A stretch of 64,000 nt of DNA from Flavobacterium sp. N2038 (lineage in GTDB: Bacteria; Bacteroidota; Bacteroidia; Flavobacteriales; Flavobacteriaceae), in the NCBI RefSeq assembly GCF_025947185.1, contig NZ_CP110001.1:620001-684000 (forward strand), in the 5' to 3' direction. Of the stretch, positions 33,437-48,400 are shown in pieces (positions within the stretch are counted from its first letter, which is position 1; each line of letters opens with the position of its first letter). Below the pieces are notes generated by a model. It searched no databases. It was not told the origin of the DNA and saw only the letters and a program-made list of their open reading frames with translations. The position numbers and the translations under genes were made by a program.

Positions 33437-36400
33437 ATGAAGACTATGAAAAAACCTACTATTTTTAAAGCATTAATTGCAGTCGTATTTTTATTGTTAA
33501 GTTTTTCTTCTTATTCTCAGACTACGTCTGAGTTTCTAAGAAAAAAGTTCGATACACCAGCATATTCTGCCAGTTTAAATGGAGATATTTTGGTGATTGG
33601 AAACAACATCTTAAACAGAGATTTAAATACAAATGGACAACGTGCAAATGATGCTTTTGACGATGTAACCAAGGTGAATGACAATTTCGATATGAAATAT
33701 ATTGATATTGACGGCGACAAAAACACCTTCAATTCAAGTTCTGCTAAACTAGTGATTCCCCAGGCTAGTCAAACATGCTACGAGATTGTTTATGCTGCTT
33801 TGTATTGGGCTGGAACCTATCAGGGTACCGATCGAACTAAAATTTTAAATGTCAAATTAAAAACATCCAAAGCTGGTGCAGCATATAAACCGTTAACCGG
33901 TACATTGATTTATGATGAAGGAGGTACTGGTGTTACCAATCAGTATGCTTCAAAACCATATGCGTGTTTTAAAGAAATTACAGATGAAGTTAAGGATGCC
34001 AAGGATGGTACTTATACCGTAGCAGATATAATGACTTCAGAAGGAAAAGTGACACCAGGAGGTAATTCTGGAGGATGGTCTATTTTTGTAGTTTATAAAG
34101 ATCCGTTATTGCCAAACAAGTTTATAACAAGTTTTAATGGTTTTGGTATTATCAGATCTGGCGATCCGGCGTTAACAATTCCTGTTACTGGTTTTAGAAC
34201 AAATCCATTTGGAGATGTAAATGCAAAATTTGCTTTTGCTGCATTAGAAGGAGATGCTAACTTAAAAGGAGATGGACTTCAAATAAAAGGTGCTAAGTCT
34301 GCTACAGCAGGAAATATTTCTTCACTGGTAAGACCAATTGCTCCGGGTAAACCAGGTACACCAAACTTTTTTAATAGTACAATAACCGATGGTGATATTA
34401 TTCTACCAGGCCGAACTCCTGCCAGTTTAAATACCCTGGGCTATGATACCGGTGTGGTTAAAATTGACAATACAGGTAATACTATTATACAGAATAATGA
34501 AACAGCTGCGGATCTAACGATTAACACTTCTCAGGATTCATATTATATCTTTTTTACAGCTTTATCAGTAGAAATTATTGCTCCTAAAATTGTATTAAAG
34601 AAAAATGTATTAGATGTAAATGATAAGATTATTAACGCTCAGTCGGTAAGTCTGGATCAGGAACTTAGATATGAAATTAAGTTTAAGAATGAAGGAAACG
34701 ATAGTGCCAAGAATTTTACGATTACTGATGTTCTCCCACAAAATGTAATTTTTAATGGGTTATCAGACATCTTAACGATGGATAAAAATATTATCGCAAA
34801 CTATGATGCTGCTACAAGAACACTTCTGTTTACTGTACCAGACTACATGGTGGTTTCTAAACAAGCCGGTGGTAGTGAGTATACCATTAAATTTAAAGTT
34901 CGCGTTGTAAAAGATTGTAACGAATTAGTTGATGCTTGTTCTAACGAGATTAAAAACACGGCGGTTTCTAAATATTTTGGAGTTTTAAATACTACGAAAG
35001 AAGGATTTGGAGAAGGTAGTTACTCCTCAATATCAGAGTGTAATGTTGGAGAACCTACATCAACCAATTTCTTAGTTGGTATTGACAAATGTTTATTCAG
35101 CAGAGATGTTTCTTTATGTGGTACCGCTGTTTTAACGGCTGCTTTGGGTTATACAACTTATGTTTGGAAAGACCAAAACGGTGTTATTTTTGGTGGTAAC
35201 AACAGACAGGTTACTGTAGATAAAGAAGGAATCTACACCGTTGAGAATAGTGGTGCTGCAAATTGTAAACCTATTAAACAGACATTTAATGTAACGGACT
35301 ACCTAAAAGGAACGATTAAAAATCCAATAAAAGGAGACAATATCGATCCGGCTACAAATGAAGCTTATGGTTGCGTTAGGGATAAGAAACCTTTCCCAAA
35401 AATTTTCTTATGTGGTCTGAATGATAAGAGACTTATTGACACCAAAATTGTTGGTGCAACAAGTATCACATGGCAGGAAACAAAAGATGTACCGCCGGCA
35501 AATTCGCCTAATCCGGATAGCTGTCCATACGAGGGAGCTACAAACTGGACGACATTAGCAACCGGACCTACATATACTGTTGATAAAGCAGGTGTATTTA
35601 GACTTTTGGTTAACTATGGTAACACTTGTGTGGTAACACATTATTTTAATGTTTACCAAAACATCCTTGATCCAAAAGCCGAAAAACAAGATATAATTTG
35701 TGATACTAAAGGACAAATTAGAGTTACAAATCCACCGGAAAATTCTGGATATGTATATAGTCTTGATGGTACAAATTATCAGCCATCAAGTACTTTTGAT
35801 AACGTTGCGGCAGGAACTTACAAAGTTCAGATTAGACAATCGGAGTTAATAAACGGTGTTATTTCAACATGTCCATTTTTTGTAGATGTAAATGTTGAAA
35901 AACTTGATTTATCAACAAAACTTGAAGTAACGCACCCAATTTGTACCGGTGAACTTGGAAGTATTAAAGCAATCATTGAAAAAGTTCCTGGAGATTACAA
36001 GTTTATTCTTAGAAAGAAAGGAAGTACAGTAGAGATTGAGAATACCGGATTTATAAAAAATAATTACAAAGTATTTACCGGTGTTGAACCAGGTTTTAAA
36101 TATGAAGTTCTTATGTCTACACTTTACAATGGTTGTGTTGAGACAAAAGAAATTGAAGTATACGATTACCGTTTAACGGCTACGGCTAAAATCACGAAAA
36201 ATCTTTCTGCATGTGGTGACGGACAAATTACAGTAACTGTGACCGGAGGAACTCCAAGACCTGGACCACCACCATATTATATGTATTATGTAAATGGTAA
36301 TCCGGATTACTTTACAAGTCCGGATATTCCTGTAACAGCGGCAACTCTTCCTGCAGATGGAATATATAATATCGTTGTTGTAGACGACAAAGGTTGTTCG

Positions 36401-39400
36401 GTTACTATACCGCCAATCAAGGTAGTTTCAATGCCAAAACCAACAATTACTGTTACTTCAAACGAGGTTGATTGTTATGGTGCTAATAGTGGCTACATTA
36501 AAGTAGACGTTGCTCCGGCAGATTCTGGTTATACAGTTTCTTACAGTATCGACGGTGTTAACTTTAATTCAATTTCGCCAATTACCAATTTAGCTCCTGG
36601 AGATTATTCTTTAATAGTTAAATATTCTTATGACAATGTAGAGTGCGTGGATCCCGCAAGACCTATTACAATTAAAGGTCCAGCTTCTGAATTAACAGCT
36701 TCGGCTGGAGTTTCTGAATTGGCAGGTTGCGGACTTGCAGGATTTGAATATCAGGGAAAAGTTAGAATTACAAATCCGCAAGGAGGGACACCAGGATATC
36801 TTTACAGCTTTGATGGCCAAAAAACATGGATAACTTCAAATGAAGCTTATGTAGATCCGGGAACATATACTTTGTATATAAAAGATAGTAAAGGATGTAT
36901 TTACCCAATGTCGGGTATTGTTTTAGATGCTAAACCAACAGACCCTACAATCGAACTTGCACCTACTGCATATAATTGTAACGGAACAGGAAGAACTACT
37001 GCAACTGTTACAAATAGTGGAGGTAAAAATTATGCATACGAGTATTATATTGATGGGAAACCAAATACACCAATTACAAATAATGTTTTTGATAATGTTG
37101 TTACAGGTTCTCATACAATATCTGTAAAATATAAGTTATTAGATGCCCCAACTTATAGTAATTTATTAAGAGAGGATTTTGGTAGTGGTGCTCCTACTAC
37201 CTCGCCTGGTATTGCAAATGAATTTACAAATCCTCCATATACTGGATATTGTTATAATGATCAGAGAGTAAATGCTCCGTATTTATGTAAATTTCCTGAT
37301 GGAACACCAAGTAGATCTGTAGAAGATAATGCTTATTCAGTAGCAAGTTTCTTTTGGAGAAGTGATGATTATGACAGCGCCGGTAACTTTGTCGGAAATG
37401 GTGCATGGTTTCACTTTAAAGATCACACAACAAATCCGGATAATTTAGATAATGTTGGAGATAAAAATGGTCGATATTTATTAGTTAATGTTGGATCTGC
37501 CGCCGGACCTAATGGTATTTTATATAGTAAACCTATTGTAGATGTTATTCCTTATCAACCCGTAAAGGTTGATATCGCAATAGCTAATTTATTGAAATTA
37601 GGTGTTTCTGGAGCCGCTCCAGCTATATTATTCGAATTAGTAGATCCATCAGGGAAAGTTGTAGCCTCTGCTAATACAGGAGAAATAGCTGCAGCACCTA
37701 ATGATCCTAATAGGAATAAATGGGTAACACCTCCTACAATTTTATTGGATCCGGGGAATAATACTAAGCTAACATTTGTTGTTCGTTCTGGTAGTATTTT
37801 ATATGCTGGTAACGATTTACTTATTGATGATATTTGGGTACGTCAATTACCAAAATCATGTTTGTCTGAGAAAAAATTCGATTTTATTATTGATAGTAAT
37901 AAAGCGTTCAAAGTATCAGAGCCTTTAATTGACGATGCAACTTGTAGTGATAAAAACGACGGACAAATTACATTAACAGTTGAAAATTTTGATCCGGTAA
38001 ATGGTTATAAATATTCAATTGATAACGGTGGAACATGGCATACAGCGACTGTTTCTCCATTTACTATTACTGGTTTAGGAAAAGGAATGTACAATGTTAT
38101 TGTTAAAAATGACGATGCAGGTATATGTTCAAGCAGTTTCCAAAAAGAAATAAAAGCGCCGTTGACTCTTACAACAACAGCTAGTATTACTACAGATCCA
38201 ACTTGTAAAATTGGTGCTACGATTACAGCAGTACCAAATGGTGGAACACCTAAATATGAATACGAACTGCGTTTGGCAGATGGTATTACACCTTACAGAA
38301 TATTCCAGGATTTACCTACATTTACAGATGTTCCTGATGGAACCTACACTGTAGTAGTACGCGATAAATCATCTTGTTCTTCTACGGCTTCAGATGTTGT
38401 AAAGGTTATTGCACCGGTTAAACCAACTATTGAATTGGATGCATCATCTGACTTATGTTATGATGTGGCTAACAAAGCGACTTTAGTTGTTAAAGTAACA
38501 GGAGGAAAAGCACCATTTAATTATAGTCTGGATGGTGGACCATCTCAAACAACTAATAAATTTATAAATGTTACACCAGGTACGCATTCAATTACCGTAA
38601 TTGATGCAAATCTATGTGTGGCTGATGCTATTACAGGAATTGAGATTGGAAAACCTATAATTGTTGATGCTCAGGTAACCAAACTTATTGATTGTACAGG
38701 AAGTCCTGATGCTGAAATAACAGTTACAGGTAAAGATGGAATTGCTCCATATACGTATGCAGTGTCAACTGATGGTGGAATAAATTTTAACCCAATGCTA
38801 ACTAATGTTTACAAAACGCAAACAGTAGGTAGTTATATTTTTAAAGTTACAGACTCAAAAGGATGTTTTGCTACAGGATCAGCAGTTAATGTTGTTACTA
38901 AAGCCGAGCCAACAGGTTCATTAGTAAGCAAAACAGATCCAAAATGTAATAATGATGCAAACGGTCAGTTTACTGTTTCAGCAGCAGGTGGTGCAGGAGC
39001 TCCGTATAAATTTAGTTTTGACGGAGGTACTTTTGGTACATCAGCAACATATTCTGGTTTAAATGCTTATGTAGGTGCTGTAAACAGCAAAAAATATACT
39101 TATCAGATACAAGACAGTAAAGGTTGTGTATCACCAGTATATGATGTTACTCTAAACAACCCAACAAAAGTGGTAGCTTCAGCTACTTTCCCACCTAATA
39201 CAACTTGTAGTAGTACAGTAGTTATTACTTCAAAAGGAGTTGGTGGTTCAGGTACTTACACTTATAGTTTTAAAGGTGGTGCTTATGATAATGTGAATAC
39301 ATTAACAGTTACACTTACAGCTACACCGCAAAAGATTACATATTCTGTAAAAGATGCGCAAGGGTGTATCAGTACAGACGAAATTACGGTTCCGGCATTT

Positions 39401-42400
39401 AACCCGCCAACAAAAATTAATTTCTCTGTACCGGCAGCAATTACTTGTAATTTAACAGCGACAAGTCTTACGCTTACAACTACTGGAGGTATTGCTCCAT
39501 ACAAATATGAAATTACAGCCGGTCCAGTGACCGGAAACAATACTGATGGTATATTTACTGGTTTAACTCCAGGAAGTTATTCATTCAAAGTAACAGATGC
39601 AAATGGTTGTACTGTTACAGGTGATAAAACAATAGATGGCGCAGCTACAATTTCGGCTTCAGGTTCAAAAACTGACGAATTGTGTGTGGGCGACAATAAT
39701 GGTACAGCAACGTTTACAGTTAATGGTGCAAGCAGTACAGGTAATTTCAATTACACTTTAACACCAAATGCTGGAACGGCAAGTATTACAGGAAACGTGG
39801 TTACTTATACTGGTTTACCGGTAGGTACTTATAACTTTGTGGCTACAGATCGTACTACAGGTTGTAAAACAAATACAGAAAAAGTAGTAATTGGTGCAGC
39901 TATAGCGATTGACTTTACTGTTACTGCTTCAAAAATTAACTGTTCAACTACAGTTTCAACATTAGACATAACGGGTATAATCGGTGGAAGACCTGGATAT
40001 CTATATGCATATGCAGCGAGCCCATCTACTGTTCCAACTACAGCTTACGATACAACTCTAAAAGTTGATACAGCAATTTTAACCACTAAGATTGATGTTT
40101 ATGTTAAGGATTTAAATAATTGTTTTGTAAAGAAAACAGTGACTGTTTTAGCAGAAAATGCTCCAAAAATTGATCCTGTTGCAACACAATGTTACCCAGG
40201 TAGCCCAATTACAGTAACCATTACGGGTACGTATGTGGGAACAGCTACATTTAGTAAAGATGGAGTTAATTATGGTACTTCTAATACTTTTAGTTTAACA
40301 CCGGGAACTTATACATTATCTTTAAAAGATGGTTTTGGTTGTCCAGCTTCAATTTCTTATACAGTTGCAGACAAACTAACAATTACTCCGGAAGTTGTAG
40401 AAGATATTGCTTGTACACCAAATACAACAATTAAATTAACTTCTGCGGGAGGTACAGGAACACACACTTATGCGGTGTCGTTCAATAATGGTGCTTATGT
40501 AACAACTACAAGTCCATATACTGCGACCGCAGCAGGAAATTATAAATTTAAAGTTACAGATTCTGCTAATCCAGCTTGTATAGCTGAGACTGCAGTAATA
40601 CCGGTTACATTAAAAGCAACTGTTTTAACAATAAACAAAGAGCAAACAAATGTAAAATGTAACGGAGGTGCTACAGGTACTATTTTAGTAACTCCAACCT
40701 CTGGTAAAGCGCCATATAGCTATACTATTACAAGACAAGGTACACCAGCGACTGTTTACACAGTAAACAACCCTTCAGGATTAATTGAAGGAGTTTATGA
40801 TATAGTAGTTAAAGATGCAATTGGTTGTCAGGCTACTGATCAGATAACAATTACTGAGCCAACTAAATTAGTTGTTTCAGCAAAAGCTGCTCCATTTACT
40901 TGTAATGCTACTAATACAAAACAAGGAACAACAGTTATTATTGATACACCAAATACAGGAACTTCTCCTTATACCTACAGTTTTAATGGAGGATCATTTA
41001 CAGGAGTAAAAACTTTAGATGTTACTGATAATGGTTCAAATCAAACAATTGACTATGCCGTAATGGATGCTAATGGTTGTACTGCAGCAGGTCAATTAAC
41101 TATAAATAAACTTGACCCGCCAAAAATTGCAAAAGTAGATGTAACTCCAATTTATTGTAATCCAGTGGCAAGTCAGACCAGTACAGCAACAATTACATTA
41201 TCGAGAGCAATTTTGCCAACAGATTCATTTGTAATTCTTTCCGGACCAGTAGTAAATACATCTGGTGCAACAACAGGTATTTTCGACAAGCTTACAGCAG
41301 GAAACTATGTGTTTAGAGTAACTGCTGGAAATGGTTGTTATGATGATTTCTATAAAAATATACCTCCTGTAGATCCGTTTACTGCGATAGCAACAAAACT
41401 AAACGATGTGTACTGTTTTGCTACTCCTAAAGAAACTACAGGAAATATCAGATATAACGTAGGTGGATTTACTGGTACGTACAGTTATACCATAAATGGA
41501 GGAACTGCCGTAACAGGTCAGACAGCACCAATTTTTACATTACCAAACCTTGGAGAAGGTACATACAATGTAGATTTTACAGATGAAACAACACTTTGTG
41601 TTGTTCCAACTACAATTACAATTACCCAGCCAGCAGCTGCTTTGATATTAACAGTTGATTCTATCAAAAATGCAAACTGTAAGGTTTCAACAGCTACGGT
41701 TACAGTTAGTGCAGTAGGAGGTACACCAACATACAAATATGCTTTTGTACCAAATAACGTTACACCGTTAGATACAGATTATAAAACATTAACAACAGTT
41801 AGTTTAAATCCTGTTACCAGTTTAGATTGGGATGTATGGGTGAAAGACACTAAAGATTGTACATACAAAGTAGATTTTAGTATTGCAATGGATCCTAAAC
41901 CAACAGTTACGGTTAAGGTTCCTAATCAATGTACAGCTACAGGAAATGCATTCCAGATTGTAGCGACAGGAGCAAGCGGAGTAGCACCATATACATATTC
42001 AATTAGTACTGGTGTTGCGCCAAGTCCGGCTGATACATTTACAGTGTCGGCAGGAACATATACAATCACAGTTACAGATGCTAATGGTTGTACAGGAACA
42101 ACTCCAGTTACGGTATACGACGCTCTTGCAGTGCGTGCAGATTTAGATAAAGATCTAACTTGTACGGCTCTTGCACCAACAGATGCTACGATTACTGTAA
42201 AAGTTGTATCAGGAGGAAAAGCAGGATTTAGTTATAAAGTAAAATTTAACGGAGGTGCTTATTCTGCTACAGGAACAGCTTTCGCTGGAACATCATTCCC
42301 ATACACAACTGCTGCAGATGGTACATATCAGTTTGAAATTACCGATGCAAATGGTTGTACTAAAGAAACAGCGGTAATTACAGTTTCAAAACCAGCTGTA

Positions 42401-45400
42401 GTAACTGCCTCTGCAACACCAAAAGATCCTACTTGTAATGGTTACAAAGATGGTTCTGTTACACTTAAAGGACTTACAGGAGTTGGACCGTTTAAATATA
42501 GTTTTAACGGAAGCACTTTAGCAGATCAGACTGTTTATGGTGGTTTAATAGCCGGAACTTATCCTTACACAGTAAGAGATTCGAAAGGTTGTGAAATTAG
42601 CGGTACAGTAACTTTAGCTGAACCTGCAAGTATTGATCCGGATATAAAAGCAAACGGAATTACATGTAGTAGTACTAAGCCTGGTAGTATCGATGTATTT
42701 TTAAAGCCTACTTCTGGTGGTACAGCTCCATTTAACTATTATCTATATGATAATACGATGAAACAAATTGATACTTACACTGCTACTACAGCAGCTGATG
42801 CAAGTGCGGTTCATAATTTCCCGTCTTTACCTTTTGGAGATTATTTCCTAAACATTGTAGACGCAAATGGTTGTAAATTTGTAAGTAATGCGATAAGAAT
42901 TGCACCTCTACCTTATTTAGAATTTAGTGCAGAAACTATTGGGGCAAGTTGTGCTACAGGTATTTCGGTTAAACTTCAAGTTGCTGGAGGTACTGGTACT
43001 GCACCTTTTATATATTCAATTTATGGTATTGGTACTTCATCAGGATCTACTATGGCGACTGATTATACCTTTACTGGTTTAGACCAAAAGACAAAATATA
43101 CTTTCCTTGTAGTCGATAGCGGTGGTTGTCCATCATATTTAGATTATACAACAGGTAAGATTTCAGATATTACAGTTACCGCTACACCAAAAGATGTAAC
43201 TTGTTTTAATGCTGCAAATGGTGAAGTAAGTTTTGATGTAACACAACTAGGAGTTGGAGTTACAGAACTTTACTATGAGGTTAGAGATAATTTGACCAAT
43301 AAGCCAATTTTAATACCTAAAAATGGTAGTATTACTGCAGCTCCTTATAGTGGTAATATAACAGGATTATCTCCGGGTAACTATACACTTTATATCAAAG
43401 AGGTTGATGGAACTAAATGTTCGACAACAACTATTTTCAAAATCATACAACCAGCCTCTGCGCTTACGGCTAAATTTGATGGTATAACAAACGCAAATTG
43501 TCGTAGCAATGCTTTTGCAACAATAAAAGCAATAGGTGGTACAGGTCCTTATACTTATGCAGCGGCACTTGCTCCGGCAGTTCCAAATCCGGGTGCTTTA
43601 GATACAAATAATGTACTTGAGCTTCCTTATGATGCCTTGACGAGCAATAACTTTAACATCGTTGTTAAAGATGCAAATGGTTGTACATATCCTTTAACTT
43701 TAGTAATTACTAAAGATCCAAGCCCGGTTATTGGATTATCAGTTGCAAACAAATGTGTTGCAGAGGATAACTATGGAATTGTGGTAGCCTTAAACAATGT
43801 GGGAATGACTCCATATAGTATAAAAGTAGATAGTGGAGATTTTGTACCATATACCGGAACATTCCCTTACACCATTACAGGATTACACTCAGGAGATCAT
43901 ACTGTAACAATCAAAGATAAAAACGATTGTACAGATGTTAAAACAATCAAAATTGACGCTCCTTTATTGCTAGTGCCAGAGATTGTAACGCAACCTGATT
44001 GTAGTACAAGCAACGGAGAAATTTTACTGAAACCATCTGGTGGTTCAGGAAGTTATAGTTATACTATATTTCCAATGGATCCAAGTATAGTAATTGCCGG
44101 AAACAGCATTACAGGTCTAAAATATGGTACTTATACCGTAACAATGACCGATAATACAAATATTGGTTGTTCAACTACAGCAGATTTTACATTGAAGGAA
44201 GCAACACCTGTAACTTTTGATGCCGTTGTAACACATCCTCTTTGTAAAGGTGACGCAAACGGAACCATAACAGTAAACTTGTTACCTGGTAACGACGAGC
44301 CAGTATATACTTATGTAATTTCATCAGCGACAGCGACACCGCTTCCTGGAGGAATTGTACAAAACGACAATATATTCTCAAATATTCCGGATGGAAAATA
44401 TACTATTACAGTAACTTCTGGTAAAAAATGTTTTGCATCTAAAGATTATGATGTTACTCAACCAACCCTTGATTTAGGAGCAGATGTAACATTCAAAGAT
44501 TTTGGATGTACTACAGGATCTACGCCAGATCAGGCGGTAGTAACAGTAAAAGGAAAAGGCGGAACAGGTACTTACTTATATAATTTTGACGGTGGTTCTA
44601 TTTATACGAGTACAAACACGATATTAATTAGCGCTAATGAAGCACCAAAAACAGTTACTTATTATGTAATTGATGAAAACGGTTGTAAATTCTCAGGCAC
44701 TCAGGTTATTAATGCTTTCACACCGTTGACAGATATTAAATTTGCCATCACGACAGCTCCGACTTGTCCGGCAAAAGAAAGTACTATTACGTTAACAGTA
44801 GAAGGAGGATATGCTATTGCGAAATATGAAATGATTTCTCCGGTTTATAAGGATAATGGAACTAGTGCAGTATTCGGTAATTTAACAGCAGGTGACTACT
44901 TGTTTAAAGTTACAGATGCACGTAACTGTTCTATTGAAAGACCTTATACAATTGAACCGTTAGATCCAATTGAAATTATTAAAACTTCTGCAGTTAATGT
45001 AAGCTGTAATACAGCAAACGGAATAGATAATAATGGTGTAGCAACATTTACAGTTTCAGGCTTTAGTACAAGCGGAAATTATGATATTGTTGTAACAAGT
45101 ACACCAACAGGATTGGCATACAATCCGCCAACAGTTGCTGGAGGAGCTACTGCTGATGTGATCACAGTAACTGGATTAGTTCAGGGAACATATACAGTAA
45201 CGGTAACAGATAAAACAACATTATGCTCAAAAAGCGATGATGTCACTATTACTATGCCAGCAGCAATTGATTTTACAGCAAATGCTACTACAGTATATTG
45301 TTCACAAACAAGTTCAGATATTACCGTTAGCGGTATAACTGGAGGTACTCCAAATTACAAATATGCAGTGGTTAAAGCGGGAGATCCTAAACCAACAGTT

Positions 45401-48400
45401 TTTGGAGACATTAGTGTACCAGTTACAGTAGCAACAGGCTTAACAGACTTAGACTGGGATGTTTATGTACAAGATGCAAACGGCTGTGTTTCATTAGCGA
45501 AAACAGTATCTGCAAAATACGATGCAGCGCCAGTTCTTAATGTACCTGCTCAGCAATGTTTTGTAGGTACAGATATCACAATTGATTTTGCTGATGCTTT
45601 AATCTCTACAACGTACAATGGTAATAAAACATTTACAGTAGATGGTTTACCAACAGGTAGCAGCATCACATTTAAAGATGCAGGAAAATACAAGATTGTC
45701 CTTACTGACGACCACGGTTGTACAGATGAAATTGATTATATTATTGAAAAACAATTAACAGTAAGTGCAACAATTAGAAAAGAATTGTTCTGTACAGGTG
45801 CAGTAGATGCGATAATTGATGTTGAAGTAAAAGGTGGTAAAGCAGCATATCAATATCAAATGTACTTTAACGGTGCAAAATCTGGTGGATTAACAAATAC
45901 TCCAGGTGACTTTAATGTTGCAGTTAGTGCAGCTGGTGATTATTATTTTGAAATTACAGATAACAATACTCCGGCATGTACAGCTACAAGTATTCCGGTA
46001 AAAGTTAACGCTCCGGTAACACCAACATTAACACCTTCGCAAATCAATGTGAGATGTTGGAATGAAAGTAACGGAAGCTTAACTGTTGTGCCAAGCGGTG
46101 GTGTTGAACCATACAGCTATACAATTACAGGTCCTGTTAACCATACAGGTGATACAAGCGGAACTTATACAGGTTTAAAAGCAGGTTCTTACGATGTAGT
46201 AGCAACAGATGCTAAAGGTTGTTCTAATACAGCTACTATTGTAATTACAGAGCCTAAAGAACTTGAAGCAGATGCTAGTTTCCCACCAAATACAACTTGT
46301 TCTGTTGCAACCGTAATTACCGTAACAGCTCAGTTTGGTACACCAACAGGTATAGGAACTGGATATTATTATAACTTTAATAATAATGGTTATGATACAA
46401 AAAACACGTATACCGTAAACGACGATAACAACGGTACAGTTCAAACGGTTTGGTATACAGTAAGGGATGCAAATGGTTGTGAAACTGCTCCAAAATCAAT
46501 AGTGGTTCAACCATTAAACAGACCTAGTGCTTTAGCATTCTCAGCAACTGCAGTTACATGTGTAGCCGCTACAAGCGATGTTACAGTTACGGCTACAAAT
46601 GGTGTGGGAGCATTAAAGTTTGAGATTATCGAAATTAATGGAGTAGCTGGTACATATACAGCAATTTCAACAACAGGAAATACAGTTCCGGCTGTGTTTA
46701 CAGGATTATTACCTGGTGACTATAAATTTATGGTAACAGATAGTAATGGTTGTTCTTATACGGATTCGTTTACAGTAAAAGATGTAGTTAAAGTTCAGAC
46801 AACTGGTCAGGCTACAGATAAAACTTGTGTTTACACAGATGACGGAACAGCAACATTTACAATTTCTGATTTCAAAGGAACATATACCTATACAATTACT
46901 AAAAATACAGATCCTGCTTCGGCTCCTGTTACAACATCTCTTACTGAAATTGTTTTAACAAACTTAACAATAGGAGATTATAAGATTAGTGTTGTAGATG
47001 ATGCTACGAAGTGTCCTTCAGAATTTACAGTGACGGTAAAAGATCCAATTGCAGTAACAGTTACAGAAGTGACTAATATTCCTGCAAATTGTACAACTGG
47101 CGCTAAAGTTACAGTTGCCGGTCACGGTGGAACTGCAGACTATACGTATTCTTTTGTTCCTGCATTAGCTCCGGCAGGTGCATTTACAGATGAAGCAACA
47201 AGAATATTAGATCCGTTAACACCAGCATGGTATGTTTATGCAAAAGATCAAAAAGGATGTATTTCTGCTCCGATTACAGTAAACATCACAACAGATCCGT
47301 TACCAGCAGGATTTACTGCTGCAGTAACTACTAATTGTGCTGACGCTTTAGGTAATTACGAAATTGTAATTACTCCAGGTACAGGAATGGGACCATTTAC
47401 GTATAGTATTGGTACAGGTTTCCAATCTGAATTAACATTTACTGTAAAAGAAGCTAAGGCTTATGACTTAGTGGTTATGGATAAGTTTGGTTGTACAGCT
47501 ACATTTACTGCAGCGGTAACCATTTTACAACCAGTTGAATTAACTATAAATAGTAAAGTATTACCAACTTGTGCAGATGGAGACGGAAAAGTTACCGTAA
47601 CTGCAACAGGAGGAACAGGAAACTTTAGCTATACTATCGACGGAGTTAAAACGGTTACAACAACACCAGCAGTATTTGATTTGTTAACAGCTGGTTCTCA
47701 TACAATTGTTGCGACAGATTTAGGATCTAACAACTGTACTGATGATGTAACGTTTGAATTAAAAGCGGCAACTAAAATCACAGGATTTAAAGCAGTTCCT
47801 ACACACGTTTCATGTAACGGTGGCAGTGATGGAACGATAACGGCAAGTTTAGAACCAACAAGTACCGATGTAAACGATAACCCAATATACACATACAGTA
47901 TTGATGGTATAACATATACAGATAATCCGGTATTTACAGGATTAAAAGCCGGGTGGTACACAGTAAGTGTAATTTCAGGAAGAGGCTGTCCTGCTTCTGT
48001 ACCCGTTCAAGTTACAGAGCCGGATGCTATTATAGTTCCAAACCCGGATGTAGTTCAATACCGTTGTACTACAGATAATGTGAGCAACTACGCAACGATT
48101 ACTGTAAATGGTGTAACAGGTGGTACAAAAGACTATACTTACGAGTTTATCGAAAACGGAAAAGTAGTGTACAAAGGACTTAGAAATGTATATACAAAAA
48201 CAGACTATACAGGAGGTACTTTTGCAATAAACGTTTACGATCGTAATAATTGTTCAGGTGCGGCTGTTGGAACATTTACAATAGATCCATTTATTGCGAT
48301 GGATAAAGTAGTAGTAGATGTAAACCAACACATTACTTGTGTCGATAAAGAGAACATTACAGTAACTGTAAAATCAAGTGCAGGCGTTAATGTACCAGGT

